Positions 25,597-33,831 of a DNA stretch of 64,000 nt are shown in pieces. A program made the position numbers and the translations under genes. The DNA lies in NCBI GenBank assembly GCA_900542465.1, contig UQNS01000007.1, positions 1 through 64,000 on the forward strand. Reading direction: 5' to 3'. The DNA is from an uncultured Eubacteriales bacterium (GTDB lineage: Bacteria > Bacillota > Clostridia > Lachnospirales > Lachnospiraceae). The number at the start of each line of letters is the position of its first letter. Within the stretch, counting starts at the first letter, position 1. The notes under the pieces were generated by a model that saw only the letters and a list, made by a program, of their open reading frames with translations, ran no database searches and had not been told where the DNA came from.

Positions 25597-26529
25597 TCAA
25601 TCGAGAAATAATGGTGTTGAATAATATCTGTCTGCACTGTCCGGAAGAAGTGCAACGATAGTCTTACCCTTATTTTCATCTTTTGACAGCCAGTCTGCCG
25701 CAGCCTTAAGCGCTGCACCTGAAGACACACCAACTAATATACCCTCTGTTTTTCCGAGGTCTTTGGCATATGCAAATGCGTCATCATCAGTGATCACAGC
25801 AACCTCATCATATGATCCTGTATCAAGCGTTGCAGGGATAAATCCGGCGCCAATACCCTGGATCTTATGAGGACCGCTCACTCCTTGTGTGAGAACAGGA
25901 GATGTTGCCGGTTCAACGGCAATTACCTGAATATCCGGTCTCTGTTCTTTAAGAAACCTACTTACTCCTGAGATAGTACCGCCTGTACCTACGCCTGCAG
26001 TAAATGCATCTACCTTTCCATCTGCGTCTTCCCAGATCTCAGGCCCTGTTGTCTCATAATGCTTGGCCGGATTACTTGGATTTTCAAACTGGCCGGGTAT
26101 AAAGCTTCCTTCGATCTCCTTATGAAGCTCTTCAGCCTTAGCTATCGCACCCTTCATGCCCTTAGCACCTTCTGTAAGTACTATATCCGCACCATAAGCT
26201 TTAATTATGTTGCGTCTTTCAATACTCATGGTCTCCGGCATTACGATAATCATCTTATAGCCCTTAGCTGCTGCAATAGCCGCAAGACCTATGCCCGTAT
26301 TTCCTGATGTAGGCTCTATAAGCGTTGATCCCGGCTTAAGTACTCCCTCTTTTTCTGCAGACTCGATCATATTGAGGGCAATACGATCCTTGACTGATCC
26401 TGTCGGATTGAAATATTCGACCTTAGCAAGTATCTTTCCTTCCAGCCCTTTTGATCTGACAAAATTGCTTATATCTAAAAGCGGTGTGTTACCTATCAAT
26501 TCTGTGGCTGATCTGTAAATTCTGCCCAT
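25597..26529 (-). CDS. cysK: Cysteine synthase A (O-acetylserine sulfhydrylase)
   Basis: 310 residues. PLP enzyme making cysteine from O-acetylserine and sulfide. PLP lysine Lys47 in PTGSVKDRI, substrate loop PTSGNTGIGLA, phosphate-binding loop GVGTGGTISG, and C-terminal GVSSGAALKAA. Single gene with promoter and operator-like palindrome upstream and a terminator downstream. ATG with GAGGGA upstream. Confidence 0.95.
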   Translation of the reverse strand: MGRIYRSATELIGNTPLLDISNFVRSKGLEGKILAKVEYFNPTGSVKDRIALNMIESAEKEGVLKPGSTLIEPTSGNTGIGLAAIAAAKGYKMIIVMPETMSIERRNIIKAYGADIVLTEGAKGMKGAIAKAEELHKEIEGSFIPGQFENPSNPAKHYETTGPEIWEDADGKVDAFTAGVGTGGTISGVSRFLKEQRPDIQVIAVEPATSPVLTQGVSGPHKIQGIGAGFIPATLDTGSYDEVAVITDDDAFAYAKDLGKTEGILVGVSSGAALKAAADWLSKDENKGKTIVALLPDSADRYYSTPLFLD

Positions 26530-26602
26530 AATTCCCTCTTTTCCGCTGAGACCTCTCGTCTGTTCCAGCTATACTAATCATCATTTATTTTCATCGTAGA
26601 CA

Positions 26603-26639
26603 AAGTATAACCTATTAAACATATTAAATCAATAGGTTA
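26603..26639 (-). promoter_or_regulatory. cysK promoter overlapped by a 10+10 bp palindrome
   Basis: Minus-strand TTGATT (26626-26631), 17 bp spacer, TATACT (26603-26608). The exact inverted repeat ATAACCTATT/AATAGGTTAT (26606-26615 and 26630-26639, 14 bp apart) covers parts of both boxes, the layout of a repressor operator. A sulfur regulator of the CymR (Rrf2) type would fit the gene, but the motif is not one I can assign. Confidence 0.6.
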
Positions 26640-26662
26640 TTGTGTATTTTATGCGAATTTTT

Positions 26663-29065
26663 TCATTCCTTCAATAACCCATCGATTCCGGATCTTATAT
26701 TTTCCTCATAAATACTGAATCTTTCGCTCTCCGATCTGACAAATGAAGAGGACCTTATAAAATCATAAAACTCATCTTTGCTCATAAATTTATACTGATC
26801 GATCTCCTCCGGCATCAGTTTTATATCTATATCTGATGAATCTACCAGGTTTAAAAATCCATAGTAGATACAATGCCTTTTATCATCTACATGCGTATAG
26901 ACAGGGATCAGTTCACCAGCCTCTCTCTTAAGACCGGTCTCCTCAAAAAGTTCTCTTACCGCTCCTTCTTCAACTCCTTCTCCTGAAAGGATGGACCCGC
27001 AGGTGACCTCCCACCTGTGCGGATGACTTTTAGCGACAGATCTTCTTGTAACAAGGATCTTCTCATCTTTTGATATGGTATAAACGCTGATCACCTTATG
27101 AAAAAAGTTACCTTTTAGGGTCTTTGCATCCGCTCTGTCCATAGTCTTTCCGATGTTTATACCATCTCTGTCACAAATATCCCATATCTCAGTATTTTCT
27201 GAAGGCCGGTCGGGAGTTTCTATATACCCTACCTCAGGCTGCTGCTTTTCAACCATCTTTTCTCTTATCTGGGCAATAAGCTGACGTCTGAAGGCTGAGC
27301 ACCCCTTTTCGTTCCAGTATTTCTTGGTCTCATACTTTATAACCTCAAATGACGTTTCAAGAATATCTCGCTTATAGCTGGTAACTGATGGTTCCCCCGG
27401 GTAGAAAACAGTTATAGAGTCCCCATAGCAGTTTTCATCCATATCGCATTCTTTTGCAAAAGCCTTCTGCACGTCTTCATCCTCGATGACCCTAACATGT
27501 GCATAATATCCCACCAAAAAGGCGAAGAAATCGATATCAAACTTATCTGCCCAGGATTTATCCGTCACCATAAATACAATGACAGGAAACCTTCTGCGTC
27601 CGCTGTATATCAGGTCGTAAAGATCATCAATATTATCTTCGTTGATATATCTTATACCTTCCTTAAGTCTGTCTACATCCACGATTCCTATATTGTCGGC
27701 TATCTCACCATAAAAATTAGGTCTCGAAAAGAGTCCGTTTTCCGGATTACGGTACTTTTCCAAGGGTTCCGCGAAGTGATTAGTCACAGAAAACTTCAAC
27801 TTTCCATTTTTTTCCTCTATCTTCGCGTTGGATATCCACAGCCGGTTAGCCACATTAGAATCCGGATGTGTGGTCATCTCACTGAAGAAGAGCTTATCTC
27901 TGTCATAATTAAGCATGATCCTGTAGCCCGGAACGTCATTGTCATAGCTTGAGACGTTCTCTGGAAGATCAGGAAATACTTCGTGCAATCTTGATTTCAC
28001 CCAGGAATATATATAGGAAGATGCCTTGTCGAAAGATTCCTCAATATCGCCCTTATCATTAACGATATCTACATTTGAAACAAACACCGGGAATTTTCCC
28101 AGCGGCTTAAAAGGCTCGAACTTCTTTCTCTTATTTGCATTCGATTTCTTTACGCTGTTCTCCGCAAATATCTCAAAAAGCCTCTCATCCCTCGGTCCTA
28201 CCTCATTAATGGCCTTAATAAGCATATTGACTGTATGGTCATCATTTTCAGCAGTCTTTTTCCACAGGTACTCCATGATCTTGGAACGTGAAAACTTGAA
28301 AAATGTTTTGGCCAGTTCATTATTGTCATTGAAACAGCCGATTATCTCAGGCCATAGAGACTCACTCGTAAGTTTGACCCGGAAGTGACACCTGATCATA
28401 TCCTCCCAGTTCTTATCTTTATAGTGCTGGTGCCCCAGATCTTCGAGCAGCTTGACGATAGAATCATCACAGAGCTCCAGAGTCGCAAGAATAGAATTCA
28501 TACGTCTTGCCAGGGTCTCGTTGCTCACATCAAAGGCAGATCCTTTATAATGCAGATCATGCTCTACCTCATGCCAGCCTTCAAACGCATTAGTCCTTAC
28601 CTGTATTTCAAACGTGTCATCCACATAATCCCCAAGCATCGGATTAACTATCATATTACTAAGATAAGCCGGCATCTTAAAGGTACCATTGATCTTCATA
28701 GCATGGAATTCATAGGCTGTCGTTTCTGTCGTCTCCCACTCACCCGGTTCACTGAAGAGAGAATCCAGAAGAGATCTGAGTATAGCCATATCATCATCAA
28801 AATACAGCATTATACGAATTCCGACTAAGTCCTGAAGTTTCTTATTTTCGTAATCTGATCCCTTTGCTCCATAATTTCTTCTGATCATCTTGGAAAGGAT
28901 AGAATCAGGAGATTTGACTCTATACGCCACACGATAGTAAAAGCCTGCTTTCTTCAGCTTCTCCTCCAGGATACTGCAGAGATCTTCTTTTACCATATTG
29001 GGCACGAAAATAGCATCAACATTTTCTTTTGTAAATAATGGATTTATTTCTTCTTTATCACTCAT
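26663..29065 (-). CDS. RelA/SpoT-domain and Nudix-hydrolase fusion protein
   Basis: About 800 residues, three parts (numbering from an in-frame TTG two codons upstream). Residues 25-200: RelA/SpoT nucleotidyltransferase with RVKSPDSILSKM, DLVGIRIMLYF and FEIQVRT...WHEVEHDLHYK, so the usual substrate and Glu/His residues are kept. Residues 325-600: unknown, containing RRFPVIVFMVTD and YGDSITVFYPGE. Residues 625-800: Nudix domain of IDI/YfcD type, with a perfect Nudix box at 692-714 (GX5EX7REUXEEXGU). No HD hydrolase, TGS or ACT domain, so it is not a standard long RSH protein. One domain could make and another cleave a nucleotide alarmone, but that is inference. ATG 29065 is the likely start, GGGAAG upstream. 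A small membrane protein gene precedes it. Confidence 0.8.
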   Translation of the reverse strand: MSDKEEINPLFTKENVDAIFVPNMVKEDLCSILEEKLKKAGFYYRVAYRVKSPDSILSKMIRRNYGAKGSDYENKKLQDLVGIRIMLYFDDDMAILRSLLDSLFSEPGEWETTETTAYEFHAMKINGTFKMPAYLSNMIVNPMLGDYVDDTFEIQVRTNAFEGWHEVEHDLHYKGSAFDVSNETLARRMNSILATLELCDDSIVKLLEDLGHQHYKDKNWEDMIRCHFRVKLTSESLWPEIIGCFNDNNELAKTFFKFSRSKIMEYLWKKTAENDDHTVNMLIKAINEVGPRDERLFEIFAENSVKKSNANKRKKFEPFKPLGKFPVFVSNVDIVNDKGDIEESFDKASSYIYSWVKSRLHEVFPDLPENVSSYDNDVPGYRIMLNYDRDKLFFSEMTTHPDSNVANRLWISNAKIEEKNGKLKFSVTNHFAEPLEKYRNPENGLFSRPNFYGEIADNIGIVDVDRLKEGIRYINEDNIDDLYDLIYSGRRRFPVIVFMVTDKSWADKFDIDFFAFLVGYYAHVRVIEDEDVQKAFAKECDMDENCYGDSITVFYPGEPSVTSYKRDILETSFEVIKYETKKYWNEKGCSAFRRQLIAQIREKMVEKQQPEVGYIETPDRPSENTEIWDICDRDGINIGKTMDRADAKTLKGNFFHKVISVYTISKDEKILVTRRSVAKSHPHRWEVTCGSILSGEGVEEGAVRELFEETGLKREAGELIPVYTHVDDKRHCIYYGFLNLVDSSDIDIKLMPEEIDQYKFMSKDEFYDFIRSSSFVRSESERFSIYEENIRSGIDGLLKE

Positions 29066-29119
29066 AATCAACTTCCCATCCGGAAATACCTTATCCGCTC
29101 AGATCCTCTTGCTCCGTTT

Positions 29120-29305
29120 TTACATTATTGGCAGTATGACTACCAGAGAGATAACAGCAAATACTACTCCTGCCGCAATAAGCACCGGTCCGGCTGCTAT
29201 CCTTTTCTTTTTTACTGTTCCAATGATCTGTATAATTATTCCCAGACCTATGCTTACAAAGGCCGGTATTAACATCATCCATAAGAATGTTGCTCCAAAA
29301 TTCAT
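29120..29305 (-). CDS. 61-residue two-helix membrane protein, unknown
   Basis: Two hydrophobic segments (about 5-29 and 37-60) joined by a short basic loop VKKKR. Start ATG follows AGAGGGG eight bases upstream. It lies 54 bp before the RelA/SpoT-Nudix gene on the same strand with no terminator between, so the two are probably cotranscribed. No family recognised. Confidence 0.65.
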   Translation of the reverse strand: MNFGATFLWMMLIPAFVSIGLGIIIQIIGTVKKKRIAAGPVLIAAGVVFAVISLVVILPIM

Positions 29306-29433
29306 TAGCGATCCCCTCTCTATATTAGCGTTCTCTACATTTTATCAAATTATAATGCTTCTTACAAATAATGCTTGCTATTCCTATATGTTTAATATAT
29401 TATGTTTTTCTCAAAGGAAATTTTATACTTCAC

Positions 29434-29462
29434 TTGTATTTAAATTTTATTTCCTCTATATT
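29434..29462 (+). promoter_or_regulatory. Promoter of the ECF S-component gene
   Basis: TTGTAT (29434-29439), 17 bp, TATATT (29457-29462), 37 bp upstream of the ATG. Confidence 0.5.
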
Positions 29463-29498
29463 ATTTTACTAACAACTAACGAAAAGGAACGACCATAC

Positions 29499-30032
29499 AT
29501 GACAAAAAACAATACCGCCAGCCGGACTTCCAAGCTCACACTCACAGCTATGTTTGCAGCTATCACATGCATAGCTACTATGATCATTAAAATTCCAACT
29601 CCCGCAACACAAGGTTATATACATTTCGGTGACGCCTTTGTTATTCTGGCCGGTATTTTCCCCGGCGGTTTCTATGGCTTTCTGGCTGCCGGAATCGGTT
29701 CCGCTCTTGCAGATCTTTTCAGCGGATACGCGGCATTTGCTCCGGTCACATTTATCGTCAAGGCTCTTTGCGCTTTAGCGGTTTATTTCACTTATAAAAA
29801 GCTTGCCCCTGTCATAAGAAAAAATTTTGTCAGACTTGCCATTGGTGGAGTATTTGCGGCCCTTATAGTTGCCGGCGGATATTTTGCATATGAAATATTC
29901 CTCTACGGTCCGGCTGCTGTTACAGAAATACCTATGAATCTGATCCAGGGCGGATCAGGGATCGTGATCTCTCTGATCATCTTCCCTGCACTTTCTCAGA
30001 TACCTGAATTTAAAAAATACCTGCACAGGTAA
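29499..30032 (+). CDS. ECF transporter S component, substrate unknown
   Basis: 177 residues from ATG 29499 (AAGGAA upstream); the frame is open further upstream but that part overlaps the divergent genes and has no coding character. Five to six membrane helices, starting with a KLTLTAMFAAITCIATMII segment that binds the ECF module, followed by GYIHFGDAFVILAGIFPGGF and a cluster of small residues (AAGIGSALADLFSGYA). S components capture vitamins for energy-coupling factor importers; no EcfA or EcfT gene is here, so it would use a shared module. Substrate cannot be told from the sequence. Confidence 0.85.
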   Translation: MTKNNTASRTSKLTLTAMFAAITCIATMIIKIPTPATQGYIHFGDAFVILAGIFPGGFYGFLAAGIGSALADLFSGYAAFAPVTFIVKALCALAVYFTYKKLAPVIRKNFVRLAIGGVFAALIVAGGYFAYEIFLYGPAAVTEIPMNLIQGGSGIVISLIIFPALSQIPEFKKYLHR

Positions 30033-30045
30033 AATTCCTGAAAAC

Positions 30046-30074
30046 TTGGAAAAACTCTTCGAAAATGATAGGAT
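30046..30074 (+). promoter_or_regulatory. Possible promoter of the DUF4190-like gene
   Basis: TTGGAA (30046-30051), 17 bp, TAGGAT (30069-30074), 30 bp before the ATG at 30105. Confidence 0.4.
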
Positions 30075-30104
30075 TGTACTATAGAAACACAGAAAGGAGA
30101 AAGT

Positions 30105-30446
30105 ATGGACGATTATTTCACAGATAGAAATAACAAAAAAGATACTCAGTCTAATAATATTTCAGATGTACTTGCACGCTGGTCTGTAACATTAGCTATT
30201 ATATCTATTCCAGCTATCTTCACTTTGACATATGGTCTGCTTGCTGCCTGCACTGCTATTACACTGGCTGTTCTCTCAGGCTACCTCAGTGAAGGTAAGA
30301 TGCCGGGCAGAGCTAAAGCCGGTCTGATCATCGGCATTATTGTCGTAATTATTTCATTCATTATTGCGGCCTCAATAGTTACGGTAATGAATAATCTTTC
30401 TTATTACAAGGAATTCTATAAACAATATATGCAGAAATTTGCATGA
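30105..30446 (+). CDS. DUF4190-like small membrane protein
   Basis: 113 residues: a hydrophilic N-terminus (about 1-24), then hydrophobic segments at about 25-58 and 70-92 separated by the loop SEGKMPGRAKAG. This resembles DUF4190 proteins, whose role is unknown. Strong ribosome binding site AGAAAGGAG six bases before ATG. Its stop overlaps the first base of a bidirectional terminator shared with lysC. Confidence 0.7.
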   Translation: MDDYFTDRNNKKDTQSNNISDVLARWSVTLAIISIPAIFTLTYGLLAACTAITLAVLSGYLSEGKMPGRAKAGLIIGIIVVIISFIIAASIVTVMNNLSYYKEFYKQYMQKFA

Positions 30447-30487
30447 AAAAGATCCACTCACAAAATCATCATGAGTGGATCTTTTTT
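30446..30487. terminator. Bidirectional terminator between convergent genes
   Basis: Perfect 15 bp stem AAAAAGATCCACTCA with its complement, 11-base loop, A-run and T-run on opposite sides. Ends the DUF4190-like gene (+) and lysC (-). Confidence 0.9.
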
Positions 30488-31805
30488 AATTCTTATCTCT
30501 GAAAAACGCTGAATAAAGAGCTTCTATAGCATTTTCAAAGTCCTTATTCTTTACACCGACAATAATATTAAGCTCACTTGAACCCTGGTCGATCATTTTG
30601 ATATTTATCTTTTCATCTGCAAGGGCTTTAAATACTCTACATGCAAGGCCTGTAGAATTCTTCATACCCCGGCCTACGATCGCAATAAGCGCAAGATTAG
30701 CTTCAAGATCTATCACATCCGGATTGACCGCCTGATGAAGCTGGGCAATAACAGCCTGTTCCTTCGTAATAAATTCTTTCATGTCGACAAAGATAGTCAT
30801 CGTATCTATACCGGAAGGCATATGTTCAAATGAAAGTCCGTTATTTTCAAATACCTCAAGGACCTTACGACCAAAACCTATCTCAGAATTCATCATATCC
30901 TTATCGATATTAACAGCTGCAAAACCTTTTTTCCCGGCAATACCCGTGATAGTATGAGCAGGCACATGACATGTACTTTCGACTATCATGGTTCCCTCAT
31001 CTTCAGGCGCATTTGTATTCTTTATATTAACAGGAATGCCTTCTTTTCTTACAGGAAAGATCGCAGACTCATGAAGTACGGAAGCTCCCATATATGAAAG
31101 CTCCCTGAGCTCCTTGTAAGTAATGATATCTATAGATTCAGCATCTTTTACGATCCTTGGATCTGCAGCCATAAATCCCGAAACATCCGTCCAGTTTTCA
31201 TACACATCTGCATGAAGTGCTCTTGCAAGGATAGAACCTGTAATATCTGAACCGCCCCTTGAAAATGTCTTTATAGATCCATCCGGCCTTGATCCATAGA
31301 AACCCGGAATTACTGCTCTCTCGATAGTACTGAGAGTTTTAGCAAGGATCTCATTAGTCTCCTCTGCAAGGAAGTTTCCCTCTTTATCGAACTTAATTAC
31401 TCTTGCTGCATCCAGAAATTCATATCCGAGATAAGCTGCAAGTACGATACCATTAAGATACTCTCCTCTTGAAGCCGCATAATCCGCATCACAGTCAGAC
31501 AGAAGAGTATTGGCGATAGTCTCGAACTCATCATCAAGATTGAGCTCGATCTCCAGACCGTCAATGATCTCATTATACCTATACTTGATCTTCTTCAGCG
31601 TGTCATCGAAACTTCCGCCTACCTTAGCTTCTCCATAGCATTTATATAAAAGATCCGTAACCTTGATATCCTCCGGAAATCTCTTTCCCGGCGCTGATGG
31701 AACGATATACCTTCTGTCTTCATCAGATATTATTATATTCTTAACTTTTTTAAACTGACCTGCATCCGCAAGTGAACTGCCTCCAAATTTTACTGCTTTA
31801 ATCAT
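30486..31805 (-). CDS. lysC: Aspartate kinase
   Basis: 439 residues from ATG 31805 (GGGAG six bases upstream; an in-frame TTG at 31817 overlaps that site). First step of the aspartate family: phosphorylation of aspartate. KFGGSSLAD at the N-terminus, TFSRGGSDITGSILA, and two C-terminal ACT domains (about 290-435: VNIDKDMMNSEIGF; LIAIVGRGMKNSTG) for allosteric control. It follows hom with a 33 bp gap. No lysine riboswitch precedes this pair. Which end product inhibits it cannot be read from the sequence. Confidence 0.93.
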   Translation of the reverse strand: MIKAVKFGGSSLADAGQFKKVKNIIISDEDRRYIVPSAPGKRFPEDIKVTDLLYKCYGEAKVGGSFDDTLKKIKYRYNEIIDGLEIELNLDDEFETIANTLLSDCDADYAASRGEYLNGIVLAAYLGYEFLDAARVIKFDKEGNFLAEETNEILAKTLSTIERAVIPGFYGSRPDGSIKTFSRGGSDITGSILARALHADVYENWTDVSGFMAADPRIVKDAESIDIITYKELRELSYMGASVLHESAIFPVRKEGIPVNIKNTNAPEDEGTMIVESTCHVPAHTITGIAGKKGFAAVNIDKDMMNSEIGFGRKVLEVFENNGLSFEHMPSGIDTMTIFVDMKEFITKEQAVIAQLHQAVNPDVIDLEANLALIAIVGRGMKNSTGLACRVFKALADEKINIKMIDQGSSELNIIVGVKNKDFENAIEALYSAFFRDKN

Positions 31806-31838
31806 AACATCTCCCAAATAGTAATAATTTTCCGCTAA

Positions 31839-33044
31839 TTATGAAACCCTGATATAACTGATAAGATCTGAATCCTCAACTGCCTTAAAGAAATCTCCTT
31901 CCTTCATAAGTCCGGTCACGAAAGCCACTTCCGCCTCATCTCCTATATTGACTGCAGACGCATCGAAAAAGACAGCTGCACGCAGTTCTCTTGCCGACTC
32001 TGTGTTTTTAAGGCGTACAAAATACCTGAAATCATAGTTAATTATTTCTTCAGGAACAAGCTCAGTATCATTCCACAAAAGTTTGAATTTAGATCTATTA
32101 TGCTTTACAGCATCCACAACATCGGCTGCAACCGCACTGGCTGTCGGATACCTGCCCGCCCCGGCTCCCTGGAAAACTACATCTCCCACGAAGTCTCCAT
32201 GAAGAGTGACTCCATTAACTACATCATCGACACTGTAGAGCGGATGTGAGATATCAATAAGGAATGGTGCTGTGACCGCTTTAAGCCTGTTATCTTCCAG
32301 TTCAAATCTTGCGATCAACTTGATCTTCCTGTTCAGCTTAGCAGCGTAGATAAGATCCTTAGATGTGATCTTAGTGATCCCCTCTGTGTATATCCTCTCA
32401 AATGGTACGGTTTTGCCTGAAACTAAAGAGGCAAGTATTGCGATCTTACGGCATGAATCAAATCCCTCTATATCCGCTCCAGGGTCTCTTTCCGCATATC
32501 CGTTATCCTGTGCTTCCTTGAGCGCATCTTCGAATTCTGCACCCTCCTGAGACATCTTTGTAAGGATATAGTTGGTAGTTCCATTAAGAATACCTTCCAT
32601 GCGTTCGATATGATCCGCTGTAAGCGCTTCTTTAATAGGTCTTATAATTGGAATTCCACCGCCGACAGACGCTCCGAAAAGGAATCTGACTCCTTTTTCA
32701 TCCGCTGTCTTGAGCAGTTCGGTACCAAATGCGGCAACAATAGCTTTATTTGATGTACATACGCTCTTACCCGCCTCCAGTGCTCTCTTAACGAATGTGT
32801 GGGCCGGTTCTTCTCCTCCCATCGTTTCGACAACAACTTCGATCTCCGGATCATTTATGATCATATCTATATCGTGAACAAGATATTTTTCTACAGGATT
32901 TCCGGGAAAATCTCTCAGATCCAGTACGTATTTGATCTCAACATCCTGACCGGCTCTGCTGCTTACGATATCTGAGTTTCTGGTCAAAACGTCAAATACT
33001 CCGGAACCGACCACTCCATAACCTAAAATTGCTATTTTTGCCAT
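31839..33044 (-). CDS. hom: Homoserine dehydrogenase
   Basis: 401 residues. Reduces aspartate semialdehyde to homoserine, towards threonine and methionine. NAD(P) loop LGYGVVGSG at 7-15, ASVGGGIPIIRPIKE and GILNGTTNYILT, then KEAQDNGYAERDPGADIEG with the catalytic acidic residues. The last 70 residues (FVRLKNTESARELRA...) look like a degenerate ACT domain. ATG with AGGAGG four bases upstream. Forms an operon with lysC. Confidence 0.94.
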   Translation of the reverse strand: MAKIAILGYGVVGSGVFDVLTRNSDIVSSRAGQDVEIKYVLDLRDFPGNPVEKYLVHDIDMIINDPEIEVVVETMGGEEPAHTFVKRALEAGKSVCTSNKAIVAAFGTELLKTADEKGVRFLFGASVGGGIPIIRPIKEALTADHIERMEGILNGTTNYILTKMSQEGAEFEDALKEAQDNGYAERDPGADIEGFDSCRKIAILASLVSGKTVPFERIYTEGITKITSKDLIYAAKLNRKIKLIARFELEDNRLKAVTAPFLIDISHPLYSVDDVVNGVTLHGDFVGDVVFQGAGAGRYPTASAVAADVVDAVKHNRSKFKLLWNDTELVPEEIINYDFRYFVRLKNTESARELRAAVFFDASAVNIGDEAEVAFVTGLMKEGDFFKAVEDSDLISYIRVS

Positions 33045-33069
33045 TTTGCCTCCTGTACACCTGATTTGA

Positions 33070-33084
33070 GAATAAATTTTATTC
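33070..33084. promoter_or_regulatory. 15 bp palindrome upstream of hom
   Basis: GAATAAATTTTATTC reads as an exact palindrome around one central base, 26 bp before the hom ATG. It could be an operator or a chance AT-rich dyad; no clear promoter overlaps it. Confidence 0.3.
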
Positions 33085-33123
33085 CTGAAAATTTATCATA
33101 GTAAAGCTAAAAAATCAAGACTT

Positions 33124-33831
33124 TCAGAAACTTTCAAGAGCTATTTTATTGATCTCCAGATTGTATAAAAGTTCTTTCTTTTTACTGTCGGAAATATTTT
33201 CCCCTAAGCCATCTAATTTTTCTTTAACTCTCTCAAGGACTTTTCTCTCATGGACCAGAAATTCCTTAAGCGCCTCCTGTTTTTCTTCAAGCGGCTTCTT
33301 TCCATATCTGTATATCAACTCCGACTCACGTCTCGGCTTTCCATCATAAGTACATGAGAAAACAACATAAAACCAGCTGTTTTCCCTGATCATTTTCTCT
33401 TCCTCGATCAAAAATCCCTTTTCATACAGGAATCGTCGAAACATTTCTCTATCTGCCTGCGGCGATAACACAAGCTGATCTCCTTCGTTTAACTTATCAT
33501 CACACAAGGCCTTCTGTAATATCTTCATCATTATCGTTCCACCCATGCCGCATATTACATAGGCATCAGCTTCTCCTCCGGAAAATGACTCAAGGCCATC
33601 TGACAATCGAAATTCTATCTTATTGGATACCATAAAATTCTCCGCATTTTTTTTAGCCTTCTCTAAAGGTTTCTTTCGCATATCAGCCGCTATCACCTTA
33701 TCCGAGATGCCTTCTCTTATCAGATAGATCGGCAGATATCCATGGTCTGTCCCTATATCTGCCACGACACGTCCTTTTTTTATAAATGAAGCAGCAAGAC
33801 CTAAACGTTCTGAAATAGAAAAATCAATCAA
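33124..33831 (-). CDS. trmK: tRNA (adenine-22-N1)-methyltransferase TrmK
   Basis: 235 residues. SAM loop [16 protein letters not shown], then [27 protein letters not shown] and [14 protein letters not shown], all TrmK hallmarks, with a C-terminal coiled coil (about 170-235). Methylates A22 in tRNA. TTG start overlaps the rpoD stop by eight bases (TTGATTGA), with AGGA six bases upstream. Following rpoD is the usual place of trmK in Firmicutes. Confidence 0.92.
   Translation of the reverse strand: MIDFSISERLGLAASFIKKGRVVADIGTDHGYLPIYLIREGISDKVIAADMRKKPLEKAKKNAENFMVSNKIEFRLSDGLESFSGGEADAYVICGMGGTIMMKILQKALCDDKLNEGDQLVLSPQADREMFRRFLYEKGFLIEEEKMIRENSWFYVVFSCTYDGKPRRESELIYRYGKKPLEEKQEALKEFLVHERKVLERVKEKLDGLGENISDSKKKELLYNLEINKIALESF

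Noticed and set aside
28998..29498. Longer reading of the ECF S-component gene (344 residues)
   Set aside because: The added part overlaps two minus-strand genes and has no coding character; promoter at 29434 and ATG 29499 fit the short form.
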